A stretch of 47,580 nt of DNA from the NCBI GenBank assembly GCA_007131285.1, contig SLQV01000194.1:1-47580 (forward strand), given 5' to 3'. Origin of the DNA: Myxococcales bacterium (GTDB lineage Bacteria; Myxococcota_A; Polyangia; Polyangiales; SLQV01). The notes beneath the pieces were generated by a model, which was not told the origin of the DNA, ran no database searches, and saw only the letters and a list, made by a program, of their open reading frames with translations. The position numbers were made by a program, and so were the translations under genes. Below are positions 9,715 to 19,259 of this stretch, in pieces (within the stretch, counting starts at the first letter, position 1; each line of letters begins with the position of its first letter).

Positions 9715-10024
9715 GCCTCGGTGCTGGTCGTTTTAGGGTTCTCGGCAGGTGCTGCGTCCGGCGGCATTCAAGGGGGCCTCAGGCTGCGGAGCCGAGGCGC
9801 AGGAAGGCAAAGGGCACGAGCCAGCGGCTATCCATGCGCTCCACGAACTTAAGCTGACGCGTATTAGATAGCGTACGTTCGGATGAATACGCGTGGGCTA
9901 AAGAGATAGAGGCGCGGCGGGTTACGGTCGGGTTCCACGCGTGAGGAGCCGGGTATTCAGTCAAACAGTGCCATCTAACGCGTTCCAGGCGCAACGTCGG
10001 CGTTGCTGCGCTAGGCTAGCGATA

Positions 10025-10474
10025 ATGCCTTTGACGCCGCAACATGAAGTGCCCGCTGACCGGACGCTTAAGCTTCCTTGGGAAAGAGGTGAGGGGCTTT
10101 GGCGGCGATATTTAGGCGGGACCTGGTTGCGGCGTTTCGTTCTGCTCGGTGTTCTTGTTACGAGTGCGTGGTTGGGGGCACGCGCGCAGCTACGACGCGA
10201 GAAGACGCGCATCACTCGCCAGCGCCAGCATGCACTGAGCATTGCGATTGAAGGCTTTCGCCTGCAGATCGGACGCTGTCCGAGGGGGTTGGGTGAGGTA
10301 CTGCACCCTCCAGGTGAGCGTGTTGCGTTTTTGTCGTCACTACCCAACGATGGCTGGGATCGCCCCTGGCATTTTCTATGTCCGGCGCCGGGTCGGTTAT
10401 TGGGTTATGAAATTACCTCAGCGGGGCCCTCTGGTGACTTCTGGCTGCCGGATAATATTGACGGTACGCTCTAA
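10025..10474 (+). CDS. Membrane-anchored protein with GspG/pseudopilin-like ectodomain
   Basis: Single TM (FVLLGVLVTSAWLGA), then QHALSIAIEGFRLQIGRCPRGLGEVLHPP...LPNDGWDRPWHFLCPAPGRLLGYEITSAGPSGDFW, resembling the GspG RYPTTEQGL...LPxDPWGNPYxY...SxGADG layout. Confidence 0.6.
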   Translation: MPLTPQHEVPADRTLKLPWERGEGLWRRYLGGTWLRRFVLLGVLVTSAWLGARAQLRREKTRITRQRQHALSIAIEGFRLQIGRCPRGLGEVLHPPGERVAFLSSLPNDGWDRPWHFLCPAPGRLLGYEITSAGPSGDFWLPDNIDGTL

Positions 10475-10492
10475 TACGGGGCTTGAGAAGGC

Positions 10493-11206
10493 TTGGAAAA
10501 CAAGGGATTAGTCGACGCGCCATGGCTCGCATGCCAGGAAGTCTTAGGTCACGTTTTTGCGGCTCCGGGCTTGTTGCGTGAAGCGTTGACGCACCGGTCG
10601 TTCATCAACGAGCACCAGGGCTTAGGGCTAGCGGATAACGAGCGCCTTGAGTTCCTCGGCGACACGGTCCTTGCGACGGCGATATCCACCCTGCTGTGGT
10701 CGCGCTACCCGGGTGCGAGTGAAGGAGACCTCACCAAACGTCGCGCGGACCAGGTGTGCGAGGCTGCCCTCGCGGATGTGGCGCTCGCTATCGGGTTGGG
10801 CAGGTTTATGCGTCTAGGGAAGGGCGAAGCGCGGTCGGGGGGCGCAAGCAAGCCGCGTCTTTTAGCGAGCACGCTTGAGGCATGTATCGGAGCTGTGTAC
10901 CTTGATTCTCACCGCTTTGAGGTGGCCTGTGCGCTCGTCGAACGTCTGTTCAATGCGCGTCTTGGCGGCGTTGTGCCCGGTGCCCGAGATATCAAGGGTC
11001 GGCTCCAGGAGACACTGCAGGCCCTAGGTCGTCCCGTGCCGATGTATCAAGTAGTTGAGGTCCTTGGCCCGATTCACGACCCAACTTATGTGGTGGAGGC
11101 CAGCCTTGAGGATGGCACCCGTGTACGCGCCGAAGCACCTGGCAAACTTGAAGCGGAGGTCAAAGCTGCTGGTGAGCTACTCGCGCTCCTGAATGACGGG
11201 GCCTGA
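10493..11206 (+). CDS. rnc: Ribonuclease III
   Basis: LREALTHRSFINEH, NERLEFLGDTVL signature, LEACIGAVYLD, C-terminal dsRBD. Confidence 0.96.
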   Translation: MENKGLVDAPWLACQEVLGHVFAAPGLLREALTHRSFINEHQGLGLADNERLEFLGDTVLATAISTLLWSRYPGASEGDLTKRRADQVCEAALADVALAIGLGRFMRLGKGEARSGGASKPRLLASTLEACIGAVYLDSHRFEVACALVERLFNARLGGVVPGARDIKGRLQETLQALGRPVPMYQVVEVLGPIHDPTYVVEASLEDGTRVRAEAPGKLEAEVKAAGELLALLNDGA

Positions 11207-11281
11207 GCTCTTGTTGCACCGGGACCGCTGCGACTGGAGCGAACGGAGAAGTAATCATTGCGCCGGGCAGACTGCCAAAAC

Positions 11282-11328
11282 GCGACCGCCCCGATCACCC
11301 ATCAAGAATGTGTGATCGGGGCGGTCGC
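11282..11328. terminator. Bidirectional terminator between convergent rnc and outer-membrane protein gene
   Basis: Perfect 17-bp inverted repeat GCGACCGCCCCGATCAC / GTGATCGGGGCGGTCGC with 13-nt loop. Confidence 0.75.
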
Positions 11329-11345
11329 TCATGTTGCGCTGTGCG

Positions 11346-11987
11346 CTAGATGTCGATGTTGGCCTCAAACACTAGCGTGCCGAACACGCCCTGAGCGAAC
11401 GGACCACTTTCAATTACCTGAAGCGCCCAGCCCCACTCGGTGCCGATAGAAAATGCAGGGTGGACCTTGGCCCGGATGCCCGCGCCGATATTTGCACCAA
11501 AACGGAAGGCCGAGTTGGCGGTGCCCAGGTTGACGATGCCCAACCCGTAAAGGGCAGCATATTCTCTGTCGAGAAAATCGTACGTGGCCGTTGGGCTAAG
11601 GGCGAAGCCGCGAGGCCCGCCGTCGGAGACGCTGCCCCACTCAAGTCCGAGTCCTACGAAGAGCTTGTCATCCATGAGACGTGCACCCGGTGTGACGGTC
11701 GGAATGAGTGCGAAGGCTGGAGCGCCACTGAAGATGGCAAGGGTCTGTAAGCGCCCCTGCATGGCGAGTTTCCAACCCCCTGATGTGTCTGCGCCTCCTG
11801 TGTTTTCGGAAGCGCTTCTGCTGCCGGTAGCATTGGTATTCGGTGCGGCGGCCTGGCCCGAGGTCGCGCCGCCTGTCGATGCGCCGCTATCGACTTCGAA
11901 GCCCCCATCCCAATCTTGTGCAGCCACCGTTCCCGTCGCAAAACAAAGCGCCGCGCTAAGCGACAGAAAGTACGAATATTTCAGCAT
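11346..11987 (-). CDS. Exported outer-membrane beta-barrel-like hypothetical protein
   Basis: Start at 11987 with AGGAGA upstream; signal peptide MLKYSYFLSLSAALCFATGTVAAQ; alternating beta-strand-like segments. Confidence 0.7.
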   Translation of the reverse strand: MLKYSYFLSLSAALCFATGTVAAQDWDGGFEVDSGASTGGATSGQAAAPNTNATGSRSASENTGGADTSGGWKLAMQGRLQTLAIFSGAPAFALIPTVTPGARLMDDKLFVGLGLEWGSVSDGGPRGFALSPTATYDFLDREYAALYGLGIVNLGTANSAFRFGANIGAGIRAKVHPAFSIGTEWGWALQVIESGPFAQGVFGTLVFEANIDI

Positions 11988-12248
11988 TTTATCTCTCCTA
12001 AGTTCGGTCAGTTTAGTCCATACGCTTGTCGCACTGTTGGCGCAAGGTATCGTGCCTTTTGCCTCATGCACACTTGCGTGTCCAAGCTTGTGCAGCCTGG
12101 TTTGCTTGGTTGCCGTCGGCAAAAGTGCGTATCGCGGCCTCGCGCTCACTTCCGCGCTTTCCAGTTCGCGCTAAATTAGCACAGTGATTTCGGTGGTTCC
12201 ACGGGATATACCTGGGAGCATGTAGGCGTCGCGTCACGGGTGAGGGGG

Positions 12249-13496
12249 CTAGGTTGCGGGTGTACTCTCCGCAATTTCGGCGTCGATAAGTGCACGTAGG
12301 TCGTCGGCAGGCATCGCGCCGACGAGCTTGCGTCCGTTGATAAAAAACGTAGGCGTTCCTTCAATGCCCAACGCCTGACCACGCTCGTAATCTTCGGCGA
12401 CAATGCGTGCCGTCTCTGAAGACTGGGCGCAGGCGATAAGCTCCCCGAGGTCGATGCCAGCCTCCTCAGCGATAGGTTTAATTTGGGTCGGGTCCGTAAC
12501 GGGCATGCGCGCGAAAAGCGCATCATGCATCGGCCAAAAACGGCCCTGCTCGGCGGCGCATACCGCAAGGTACGCAAGTGCTGCCTGCTCTTCGCGGAGA
12601 GGATAGTGGCGAAACAGGACGCGTACTTTATCGCCGTGGGTGCGCATGACTTCCCGCAATTCGCTCGCGAGCCGAGCGCAGTAGGGACAGCCAAAGTTAG
12701 AGAACTCAACGATGACCACAGAGGCGTCCTCAGGCCCCTTTGCCGGTACGTGTTGCGCGACAAGCTTAGACAACGGAACACGTTCGCCCGATTCCGAAGC
12801 GCGGTCCACCTCGTTGGCAGCGGCGGCCGCGCGCAGCGCACTGGCTTTGTGCGCTTCGAGAAGTGGAAGGCCCAGTGCAACGACTGCAACCATCGCGGCA
12901 CCACTCAACCAGAGCACCGGCTGTTTGACAGCAGCCAGCCGTGCCGCCGCAAAGCGGCGCAAAACCGCAAGTGTCCAAGCTTGTCCCCAGAGCCCGGTCG
13001 TCACGACGCCTAGCGCGTTCACCCCATAAAGGATGCCGCATACCGGGCAAAAAGAGCCGATGACCGCCAAGCTAATGACCAGCAGAAAAACGCTGTAGAG
13101 CGTGCCGACGGCGAAGAGCAAGTGTAGCAAGCCTGCGGCTGTCACATCCCGTGGTGTGCCGTCGGCTTGACGGCGTTCCAGGCCAGCACCGAAAAGGGTC
13201 AACAGCGCCACAGCGACGTAGAAGCCAAGGCCTAGTAAAGCGATGGGCATGCCCAAAACATAGGCGTAGCCGGACGTGGCCACTGTGTTGCAGTTTACCG
13301 TCTCACTGACGCCGCAAAGACCGCCCGAAAGCTGCCCGGCCTCTACGGTGGCGTGAACATCGAGCAAATAAAGCGACGCCCCGATGCCCAGAAGGGCCAG
13401 CAATCCTGTGCTGATGCGTCCAAGGCCCGACATGTTGCGGCGCGCGCGGCCACTCGAAGCGAAGCGTTCCTCAGGATGTTCAGCAACAACGGTCAT
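12249..13496 (-). CDS. Vitamin K epoxide reductase (VKOR) domain fused to DsbA/thioredoxin-like domain
   Basis: VKOR features (GVSETVNCNTVATSGYAYVLGMPIALLG, GSFCPVCGILYGVNALG) and C-terminal FSNFGCPYCARLASELREVM plus GIEGTPTFFINGRKLVGA. Confidence 0.92.
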   Translation of the reverse strand: MTVVAEHPEERFASSGRARRNMSGLGRISTGLLALLGIGASLYLLDVHATVEAGQLSGGLCGVSETVNCNTVATSGYAYVLGMPIALLGLGFYVAVALLTLFGAGLERRQADGTPRDVTAAGLLHLLFAVGTLYSVFLLVISLAVIGSFCPVCGILYGVNALGVVTTGLWGQAWTLAVLRRFAAARLAAVKQPVLWLSGAAMVAVVALGLPLLEAHKASALRAAAAANEVDRASESGERVPLSKLVAQHVPAKGPEDASVVIVEFSNFGCPYCARLASELREVMRTHGDKVRVLFRHYPLREEQAALAYLAVCAAEQGRFWPMHDALFARMPVTDPTQIKPIAEEAGIDLGELIACAQSSETARIVAEDYERGQALGIEGTPTFFINGRKLVGAMPADDLRALIDAEIAESTPAT

Positions 13497-13804
13497 AATA
13501 GTTAACTAGTGCGTTGAATGCGTCTTTGGAACTAGCTTTCGACCCACCTGTGCGGAACGCGGCCCTGGGGGCGCTTGACCTTGCGAAGGCGCGCGGCGGG
13601 CGCAGCCTGCGCGCCGGATTAGACTGAGAACCCGCACCTCTGCGCATCTACATTCAAGCGCAAATCGCTCGGTGACGCAACGCCCGCGTCGCGCGTCCAT
13701 TCTTTTTCGCATTGCGAACGAAGCGAGGCTTGGCGCAGCCTGAAGAACGCAGTGATGCCTTGGCTGCTTTGCCTTGCGAAGAAACATTAGTAAGAGGATC
13801 TCCC

Positions 13805-14482
13805 ATGCGATGTGTTGCACCCTTAGCGTCCCAATGTCTCCGTGATTACGCACAACGTGCTGCTTTGCTGCTGGGGCTCGTGGCTGTCAGCATGACAGCT
13901 GCGGCACTCGCTGGTTGCGGGGGTGCAAAGCCGGTAGTCCAAGCGGAGGACCCCGCCTCGTGGAGGCACCGGGGGCTTTGGCTTGAATCAAGCGGCGATA
14001 CGACGTTGGTGATGGTCGTAGGCCGGGCAGAGAACGCAGCCATGGGCGAGAGCTTTGTGATGGCGAGTGCAGAGCAAGATGCGCGGGCGCGGTTAACCCT
14101 CTACCTGCAGGCCACGGTCAGCGCCTATCGCGAGCGTCTCGGCCGCGCGATGGCTGTGCGCGGCCAGGCTGCGGATAGCGACCAGGCCGAAGGTAGTTTC
14201 AGCACGTCGGAAGAACTGCGCCAGGGTGACCGCTCCATCGCAGACAACGTGATCGGTGGCATGGAAACCATTAACTCCTTCACCGACAAGGAAAACGACC
14301 GCTTCTATGTGCTGGGTCGTGTGGATATGCAGGCGCTCAAGAGCGTTTTGGATCAGTCCGCTTCTTTGACCGAGGCACAAAAGGCGTTCGTCGCTGAGAA
14401 CGCTGAGGTTGTTGCGGATGCCTGGGCGGACGCCGTTGAAGCGGGTCGCGTGCGCGCGCGCAGTCAAGACAGTGGGCAGTAA
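13805..14482 (+). CDS. LPP20-like (FlgP-type) lipoprotein
   Basis: Lipobox ALAGCGG; VVGRAENAAMGESFVMASAEQDARARLTLYLQ pattern typical of LPP20-like domains; tail RFYVLGRVDMQALKSVL. Confidence 0.65.
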   Translation: MRCVAPLASQCLRDYAQRAALLLGLVAVSMTAAALAGCGGAKPVVQAEDPASWRHRGLWLESSGDTTLVMVVGRAENAAMGESFVMASAEQDARARLTLYLQATVSAYRERLGRAMAVRGQAADSDQAEGSFSTSEELRQGDRSIADNVIGGMETINSFTDKENDRFYVLGRVDMQALKSVLDQSASLTEAQKAFVAENAEVVADAWADAVEAGRVRARSQDSGQ

Positions 14483-14506
14483 ACGTCGGCGAGATCAACC
14501 AGGGCA

Positions 14507-15775
14507 GTGGAGATGTCGCTAATCTCCGCTGCCGTCGTTGCTTTTACGAGGCAATGCTCAGCCATGGCTTCTCGGCTGTACCTGCGCGCGAAACACGGCC
14601 AAAGCCTCTTAGGCTCCGTTGTATCCAGTGGGCCCGCGGGGCGGCCAGCAGGCAGAAACTTGAGCTGCGCAGTGCGTGCGTGTCCAGTTCAGTGTTTGAG
14701 GTTGCTCTTGGGGGTGGGTCCCTTGATGCTTGTGTCAGGCTGTGGTGGGGGCGCCGTCCATGCGCCTGCCGCCACCGGCGTGCCCGCATGGTTCGTCCCG
14801 GGCAGATCTCCGTACGATTCAGGCACGTACTTGGTCGGTCGGGGCACGTGTGGGCCGAGTGAGGTCGCTCGTACGGGTGAGGCGGATGCACGGGTCTGCG
14901 CGACCGCGCGCGCGGTCGCGTCCCTGGTGCTTTCGGTGCGCGCGCAGGTAACCGTGGAGCAATCCCAGGTTTGCCGCGTCGCGACCCAGAGCGAAGGCGG
15001 TTCAGGCGCGGGTCGCACCAACCGCCGAGCCTACCAAACGGCCTGCGCGCAGCGTCTCGCGTCGCGCACGGCTGGGGTCCTTGAGGTCAGCAACACGGCG
15101 CCACGCGCGGCAGCGTGCGACACCACCGGGGCCACCTGTCACGTGCTCGTGGCCATCCCTAGGGCGCAGTTTGCCGCTGAGTTGCGGCAAGCACTCGACC
15201 CGGAGCTCGCCGCGCTCGAGGATGCGCTGGCCAAAGCCAAGGCGACGAGCCCGCTGACCGCCCAGCGCCACCTAAGTGACGCCATCCGCAGGGCATTGCG
15301 TGTCGATGAGGCGCTGCGACTCGTACAACTCATTGAGCAGCGGGTGCCGAAGCGTAGCTGGTATCGTGAGGTCCTGGCAGCGCAACGCGAAGCTCGGGCG
15401 AAGCTGCGGATCTGTTTCGAGAGCGGTGAGGCGCCCGACTTATTTGCTCCGGTTGCAGCACGGCTACGCCAAGAGGGGATCGGCGAAGTGCAAATCGCAA
15501 GTTCGTGCGCGGATGCGCCGGATGTCGCAACGCTCGCGCTGGTGACAACGCCCGCGACACTGAGTGCGGGCCGAGGCACGGGGGAGCATTGGCTCGCGTT
15601 GCAACAGGGCACACTTTCGCTGCGTCGCCCCACACAAGCAGACATCGAGCATATTCCGCTCGAGGCACGCACTTTAGCTGTGGACGGTGCCCGCGCGCTG
15701 CGACAAGTGAGGCAGGAGCTCGCCGCAGAGATAGAAACCGCGGTCGCGGCGCAGGTGCTAGGAGTGCAACGATGA
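14507..15775 (+). CDS. Large lipoprotein, possibly LPP20-like N-terminal domain (true start uncertain, possibly GTG near 14671)
   Basis: LLLGVGPLMLVSGCGGG lipobox; YLVGRGTCGPSEVARTGEADARVCATARAVASLVLSVRAQVTVEQSQV; stop overlaps the next start. Confidence 0.65.
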   Translation: MEMSLISAAVVAFTRQCSAMASRLYLRAKHGQSLLGSVVSSGPAGRPAGRNLSCAVRACPVQCLRLLLGVGPLMLVSGCGGGAVHAPAATGVPAWFVPGRSPYDSGTYLVGRGTCGPSEVARTGEADARVCATARAVASLVLSVRAQVTVEQSQVCRVATQSEGGSGAGRTNRRAYQTACAQRLASRTAGVLEVSNTAPRAAACDTTGATCHVLVAIPRAQFAAELRQALDPELAALEDALAKAKATSPLTAQRHLSDAIRRALRVDEALRLVQLIEQRVPKRSWYREVLAAQREARAKLRICFESGEAPDLFAPVAARLRQEGIGEVQIASSCADAPDVATLALVTTPATLSAGRGTGEHWLALQQGTLSLRRPTQADIEHIPLEARTLAVDGARALRQVRQELAAEIETAVAAQVLGVQR

Positions 15776-16497
15776 CGCGTTCAGCCAGACTCGGTGTAGG
15801 CCTTCAAAGGATCTGTCAGCCCAAGAACCCGCAAGGGAAGGCAGGTCGGTGGTGCGGCAACCCTTTTCTGCCGGCGGTGCTCGCTGCTGCGACGGGGTGG
15901 GGCGCGGCGTGCGGCGGTGCGTCGGCACCTGAGAGCGCTGCACGGCCGCCGGTGCTCGCTGCGGATTGGCGAGCTGAGGAGGCGGTGAACAAGCGGGCAG
16001 TCGAGGAAGTGCAACCGCAAAGCTGGCGTGATGCCATGCGATTGCTCGTCGAGCGGCTCGCAGAGAACCTAAATACGCCCGCGGATTCTACCCTGCGCGT
16101 CGCAGTGCTTGATGTGACCACGTCTACAGGTGAAGACTGCGCGCTAGGCGCCCCCGTGGCGGAGGATCTGACGACCCACCTCTTCGGCACGCCGCGCCTA
16201 GCCATCATCGAGCGGCGCATGCTCGGGCGCATTCTCGAAGAAAACGCCGCCGCGCAGTCAGATTTCTTTGACCCAGATCAAGTGGCGCGTCTCGGGCGCC
16301 TCGTGGGCGCGGATGCCGTCGTCACCGGTACCCTCGCGGCGGCCGCCCGCGTTTACACCCTCAATGCGCGTATCATTTTGGTGGAAAGCGCGGAAGTAGC
16401 CTCTGTCGCTCAGGTAGATATTCCCCGGTCCATCGCCGAAGAGCGCGGCCGGTGCCGCCCGCTGCCAAAATCGCCACCCCCGCGTCCCACGCGCTAG
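15772..16497 (+). CDS. FlgO/CsgG-like lipoprotein
   Basis: ATGA overlap at 15772; lipobox-like WGAACGG; LRVAVLDVTTSTGEDCALGAPVAEDLTTHLFGTPRLAIIERRMLGRILEE...GRLVGADAVVTGTL. Confidence 0.72.
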   Translation: MTRSARLGVGLQRICQPKNPQGKAGRWCGNPFLPAVLAAATGWGAACGGASAPESAARPPVLAADWRAEEAVNKRAVEEVQPQSWRDAMRLLVERLAENLNTPADSTLRVAVLDVTTSTGEDCALGAPVAEDLTTHLFGTPRLAIIERRMLGRILEENAAAQSDFFDPDQVARLGRLVGADAVVTGTLAAAARVYTLNARIILVESAEVASVAQVDIPRSIAEERGRCRPLPKSPPPRPTR

Positions 16498-16783
16498 CGC
16501 CCGATTTAAGACGCTGGAGAAAACGGCAGCGCCCGTATCGACCCGCGAGGTGCGAGGGGAAAGGGCGCTCCGGAGGGGGGGGCGGGCGTGTCTCTCGGAG
16601 CTCCCCAGAATTGGGCGCTGCGCTCTGTACGCAAGTCGGCCCCTCTCCGAGACTTTCCGCGAATGCCGCAGCCACGCGCCCGACGGAAGCCGTGCCTACA
16701 TAAATGTGAGCTTTTTGTGACAAGCGAACGTAGGACCGTAGCGCATCAACTTTATGCTGAAGCCCACTAAAGGAGTTCAAAGC

Positions 16784-18034
16784 GTGTATGATATCGCGGT
16801 TGTGATTGGGCGGTTCCAGCCGCTTCACTTCGGGCACGAGGCCCTTCTGGAGCGTGCGCTTGCGGTCGGGCGTGAGGTGGTTGTTCTGGTGGGGTCGGCG
16901 CATCAAGCGCCGAGTCCCCGCAATCCATTTTCCTTCGCGGATCGAGCAGCGATGCTCACGGCTTCGGTGCCGGCGCCGGAGCGGCATAGGCTGCATCTTC
17001 TGCCGTTGCGCGACTACTACGACCTCGCGCGTTGGGCCCGAGCGGCAATCCGGGCTGTGGGCGGGTTAAGCGCTCCGGTCCCGGCCGTTTCTGATACCGG
17101 GTCGGGCACCGACGTGGGTCCTGCACCTGCGGTGGTCCTTGTGAGTCACTCGAAGGATGTGAGCGCAGACTACCGCGATATCTTTCCGACTTGGGCGCAC
17201 GAAAGCGTCCCTGCGCTGAAACTGGCATCCGGCGTGTTCGCCGCGACCCGGGCGGTGGCTCCGGAGCCACCGCCGGTGGCCACTCGCGCTGCCCCCCAAC
17301 GATCTGACGCGAGTACCGAGGCGCCGAGTGGTATACGTCGCATCGATGCCAGCTGGGTCCGTGAGCAGCTCTTCGCAGCGGCGCCCTGGCTCGCCAGAGG
17401 TGCGTTGACGCCCGAGCAAGCGCTTCTTCCTTTCGAGACGGTGTGTTCCCCCGGGGTTCTACGCCAGCTGGAATCATGGCTCGGAACAGAAGCTTTCCAA
17501 CGCGTTGCAGCGGACGCACGTGCCTTGCGCGCCTATCGGGACGCGTGGGCAAACGCACCCTACGCACCGGTGTTTGTGACCACCGACGTACTAGTCACTT
17601 CCGGCGGCCACGTCCTGCTTGTCTCCCGGGGCAAGTCTCCCGGGCGCGGCCTGCTCGCATTGCCTGGGGGCTTTTTGGAGCAGGGGGAAAGGCTCTTCGC
17701 CAGCGCCTGTCGCGAGGTTCACGAGGAGACTGGACTGCGCCTGACCGCTGCCAGTGCGCGGCGTTGCCTCCGCGCTTCGCATATTTTCGATCACCCTCAG
17801 CGCAGCCAACGTGGTCGCACTATCACTCACGTCTTTCACCTCGCGCTTGATGCTGAAGCGCACCAGGCGCTCGCAACGCCACCTGGCGGCTTGCCCGCCG
17901 TTGCCGCCGGTGACGATGCCGCGGAGGCCTGGTGGTGTCCCAAGTGCCACCTTGTCGGCTTAGAAGACCGATTTTTTGAAGATCATTTCATTATCCTCGA
18001 CCACTTTCTCTCTCTCCTAGGCCTCAATGCCTAA
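16784..18034 (+). CDS. Bifunctional nicotinamide-nucleotide adenylyltransferase / Nudix hydrolase (NadM-Nudix)
   Basis: GRFQPLHFGHEALLERAL, GSAHQAPSPRNPFSFADRAAML and Nudix box GGFLEQGERLFASACREVHEETGL; AAAGGAG upstream of GTG 16784. Confidence 0.92.
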   Translation: MYDIAVVIGRFQPLHFGHEALLERALAVGREVVVLVGSAHQAPSPRNPFSFADRAAMLTASVPAPERHRLHLLPLRDYYDLARWARAAIRAVGGLSAPVPAVSDTGSGTDVGPAPAVVLVSHSKDVSADYRDIFPTWAHESVPALKLASGVFAATRAVAPEPPPVATRAAPQRSDASTEAPSGIRRIDASWVREQLFAAAPWLARGALTPEQALLPFETVCSPGVLRQLESWLGTEAFQRVAADARALRAYRDAWANAPYAPVFVTTDVLVTSGGHVLLVSRGKSPGRGLLALPGGFLEQGERLFASACREVHEETGLRLTAASARRCLRASHIFDHPQRSQRGRTITHVFHLALDAEAHQALATPPGGLPAVAAGDDAAEAWWCPKCHLVGLEDRFFEDHFIILDHFLSLLGLNA

Positions 18035-18230
18035 GCGTGACGAGTGGGGCCACACACCTGGGTCAAACCGAAACCGCACGGCACGAAGGCTTGCATGTCT
18101 GCTTGATGCCCGGGAAAACGCATTTGACGTGGGCGTTCCCGATACGCGCATGCTGTCGTCTGAGTCGTGCAGGAACGCGAATCTGAGTACGCGGAATGGG
18201 GCCCTCTATGCTAGCCTATTCCTCCGCGCT

Positions 18231-19067
18231 ATGTTGCGACGCTTGATGCACGCCTGGGCCCTTGGGCCAATTATCGCCCTGGGCGCGGGGGGATGCGTTG
18301 TCACTTACGCGCCGGTGGCCGCCCCCGATGTGCGACTGGTTGCCCGGGATGCACGGTTGGCGCCGGCGCCCGAGTCCGCTGCGACGGGCGGCGACGCGCC
18401 CGCCCGCCCTGCGCGCGCGCGTGCGGGTACGCGTCGGCAACGCGCTAAGCCCCGTGCCAAATCCCGAGAGTGGGGCGTAAGTGCGGCGTACCGCAAGATG
18501 CGAACGCACTGGCACCGGCCGGCGTCCGAAGCCGCCCGCGAGGCGTGGCTTGCCGAAGCGCCGCCGCCGCTTGTGCTGGTGCAGGCCGGCACGGGTGAGC
18601 GCTTCGTACTCGTTCCCGACGATGAGGAGGGAACCTTCTCAGGCATTGCTCTCGATCTCGCCGAAGAAGCCTTCGGCTTTCGCCGAACTGAAAAAACCAA
18701 GCCGGTCTCGCCTAGGCTACTCAGCCTACTCTACCGGACAGCACGACATTTTGAAGCGCCGTGGATAACCTTGGTGAGTGGCTACCGTCCGGGGCGCAAT
18801 GGCAGTCGCCACACCCACGGCAATGCTGCCGATATCGTGTTGCCTGGCGTCCGGAACACCCAGCTTGCCGCTTACCTGCGGCGCATTGGTTTTGTGGGAG
18901 TGGGCATCTATCCTAAGAGCGGCTTTGTCCACCTTGATGTCCGCGATGCCAGTTACTTCTGGATCGACCGCTCGCCGCCCGGCCGCCGCCAGCGCCTCCG
19001 CCAGATACTCCCGGACCTTGCCAAAGCGATGGATAAAGCTGCCCGCGCCCGCGGCGAGCGCCCCTGA
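18231..19067 (+). CDS. Lipoprotein with C-terminal DUF882/YcbK-like peptidase M15 domain
   Basis: MLRRLMHAWALGPIIALGAGGC signal; SGYRPGRNGSRHTHGNAADIVLPG...GFVGVGIYPKSGFVHLDVRD (H/D zinc-site layout). Confidence 0.82.
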   Translation: MLRRLMHAWALGPIIALGAGGCVVTYAPVAAPDVRLVARDARLAPAPESAATGGDAPARPARARAGTRRQRAKPRAKSREWGVSAAYRKMRTHWHRPASEAAREAWLAEAPPPLVLVQAGTGERFVLVPDDEEGTFSGIALDLAEEAFGFRRTEKTKPVSPRLLSLLYRTARHFEAPWITLVSGYRPGRNGSRHTHGNAADIVLPGVRNTQLAAYLRRIGFVGVGIYPKSGFVHLDVRDASYFWIDRSPPGRRQRLRQILPDLAKAMDKAARARGERP

Positions 19068-19112
19068 CCAGACACGCATGCCCCGAATCCCACATCCCAG
19101 GCAGTGTCGCAC

Positions 19113-19259
19113 GGGGCGCGGGGCGCGCGGCCTCGGCGGGGGTTCCTGGGGGGACCCCACATTTTGGTTCTCCGCAAAGCGGAGGGCTTAAATGTGGGGG
19201 GCGCCAAAGGGCACGCCAGCGTGCCCGGGCCGCCGCAGAGGCCGCACGCCCCGCGCCCC
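19113..19259. repeat. Large nested palindromic intergenic element (about 147 bp)
   Basis: Outer imperfect arms GGGGCGCGGGGCGCGCGGCCTCGGCGGG (19113-19140) / CCGCCGCAGAGGCCGCACGCCCCGCGCCCC (19230-19259); inner CCCCACATTT (19155) / AAATGTGGGG (19190), CTCCGC AAA GCGGAG (19170-19184), GGGCACG CCAG CGTGCCC (19209-19226). Confidence 0.75.

Noticed and set aside
9478-9852. 124-aa plus-strand ORF over the 73-bp box
   Set aside because: Arg/Ala/Gly-rich, no RBS or homology pattern; the related box at 47.36 kb lies in a different coding context, so it looks noncoding.
12176-12904. 242-aa minus-strand ORF in another frame of the VKOR-DsbA gene
   Set aside because: Overlaps a strongly supported CDS on the same strand; composition is frame-shifted (Arg/Ser/Pro rich) with no motif.
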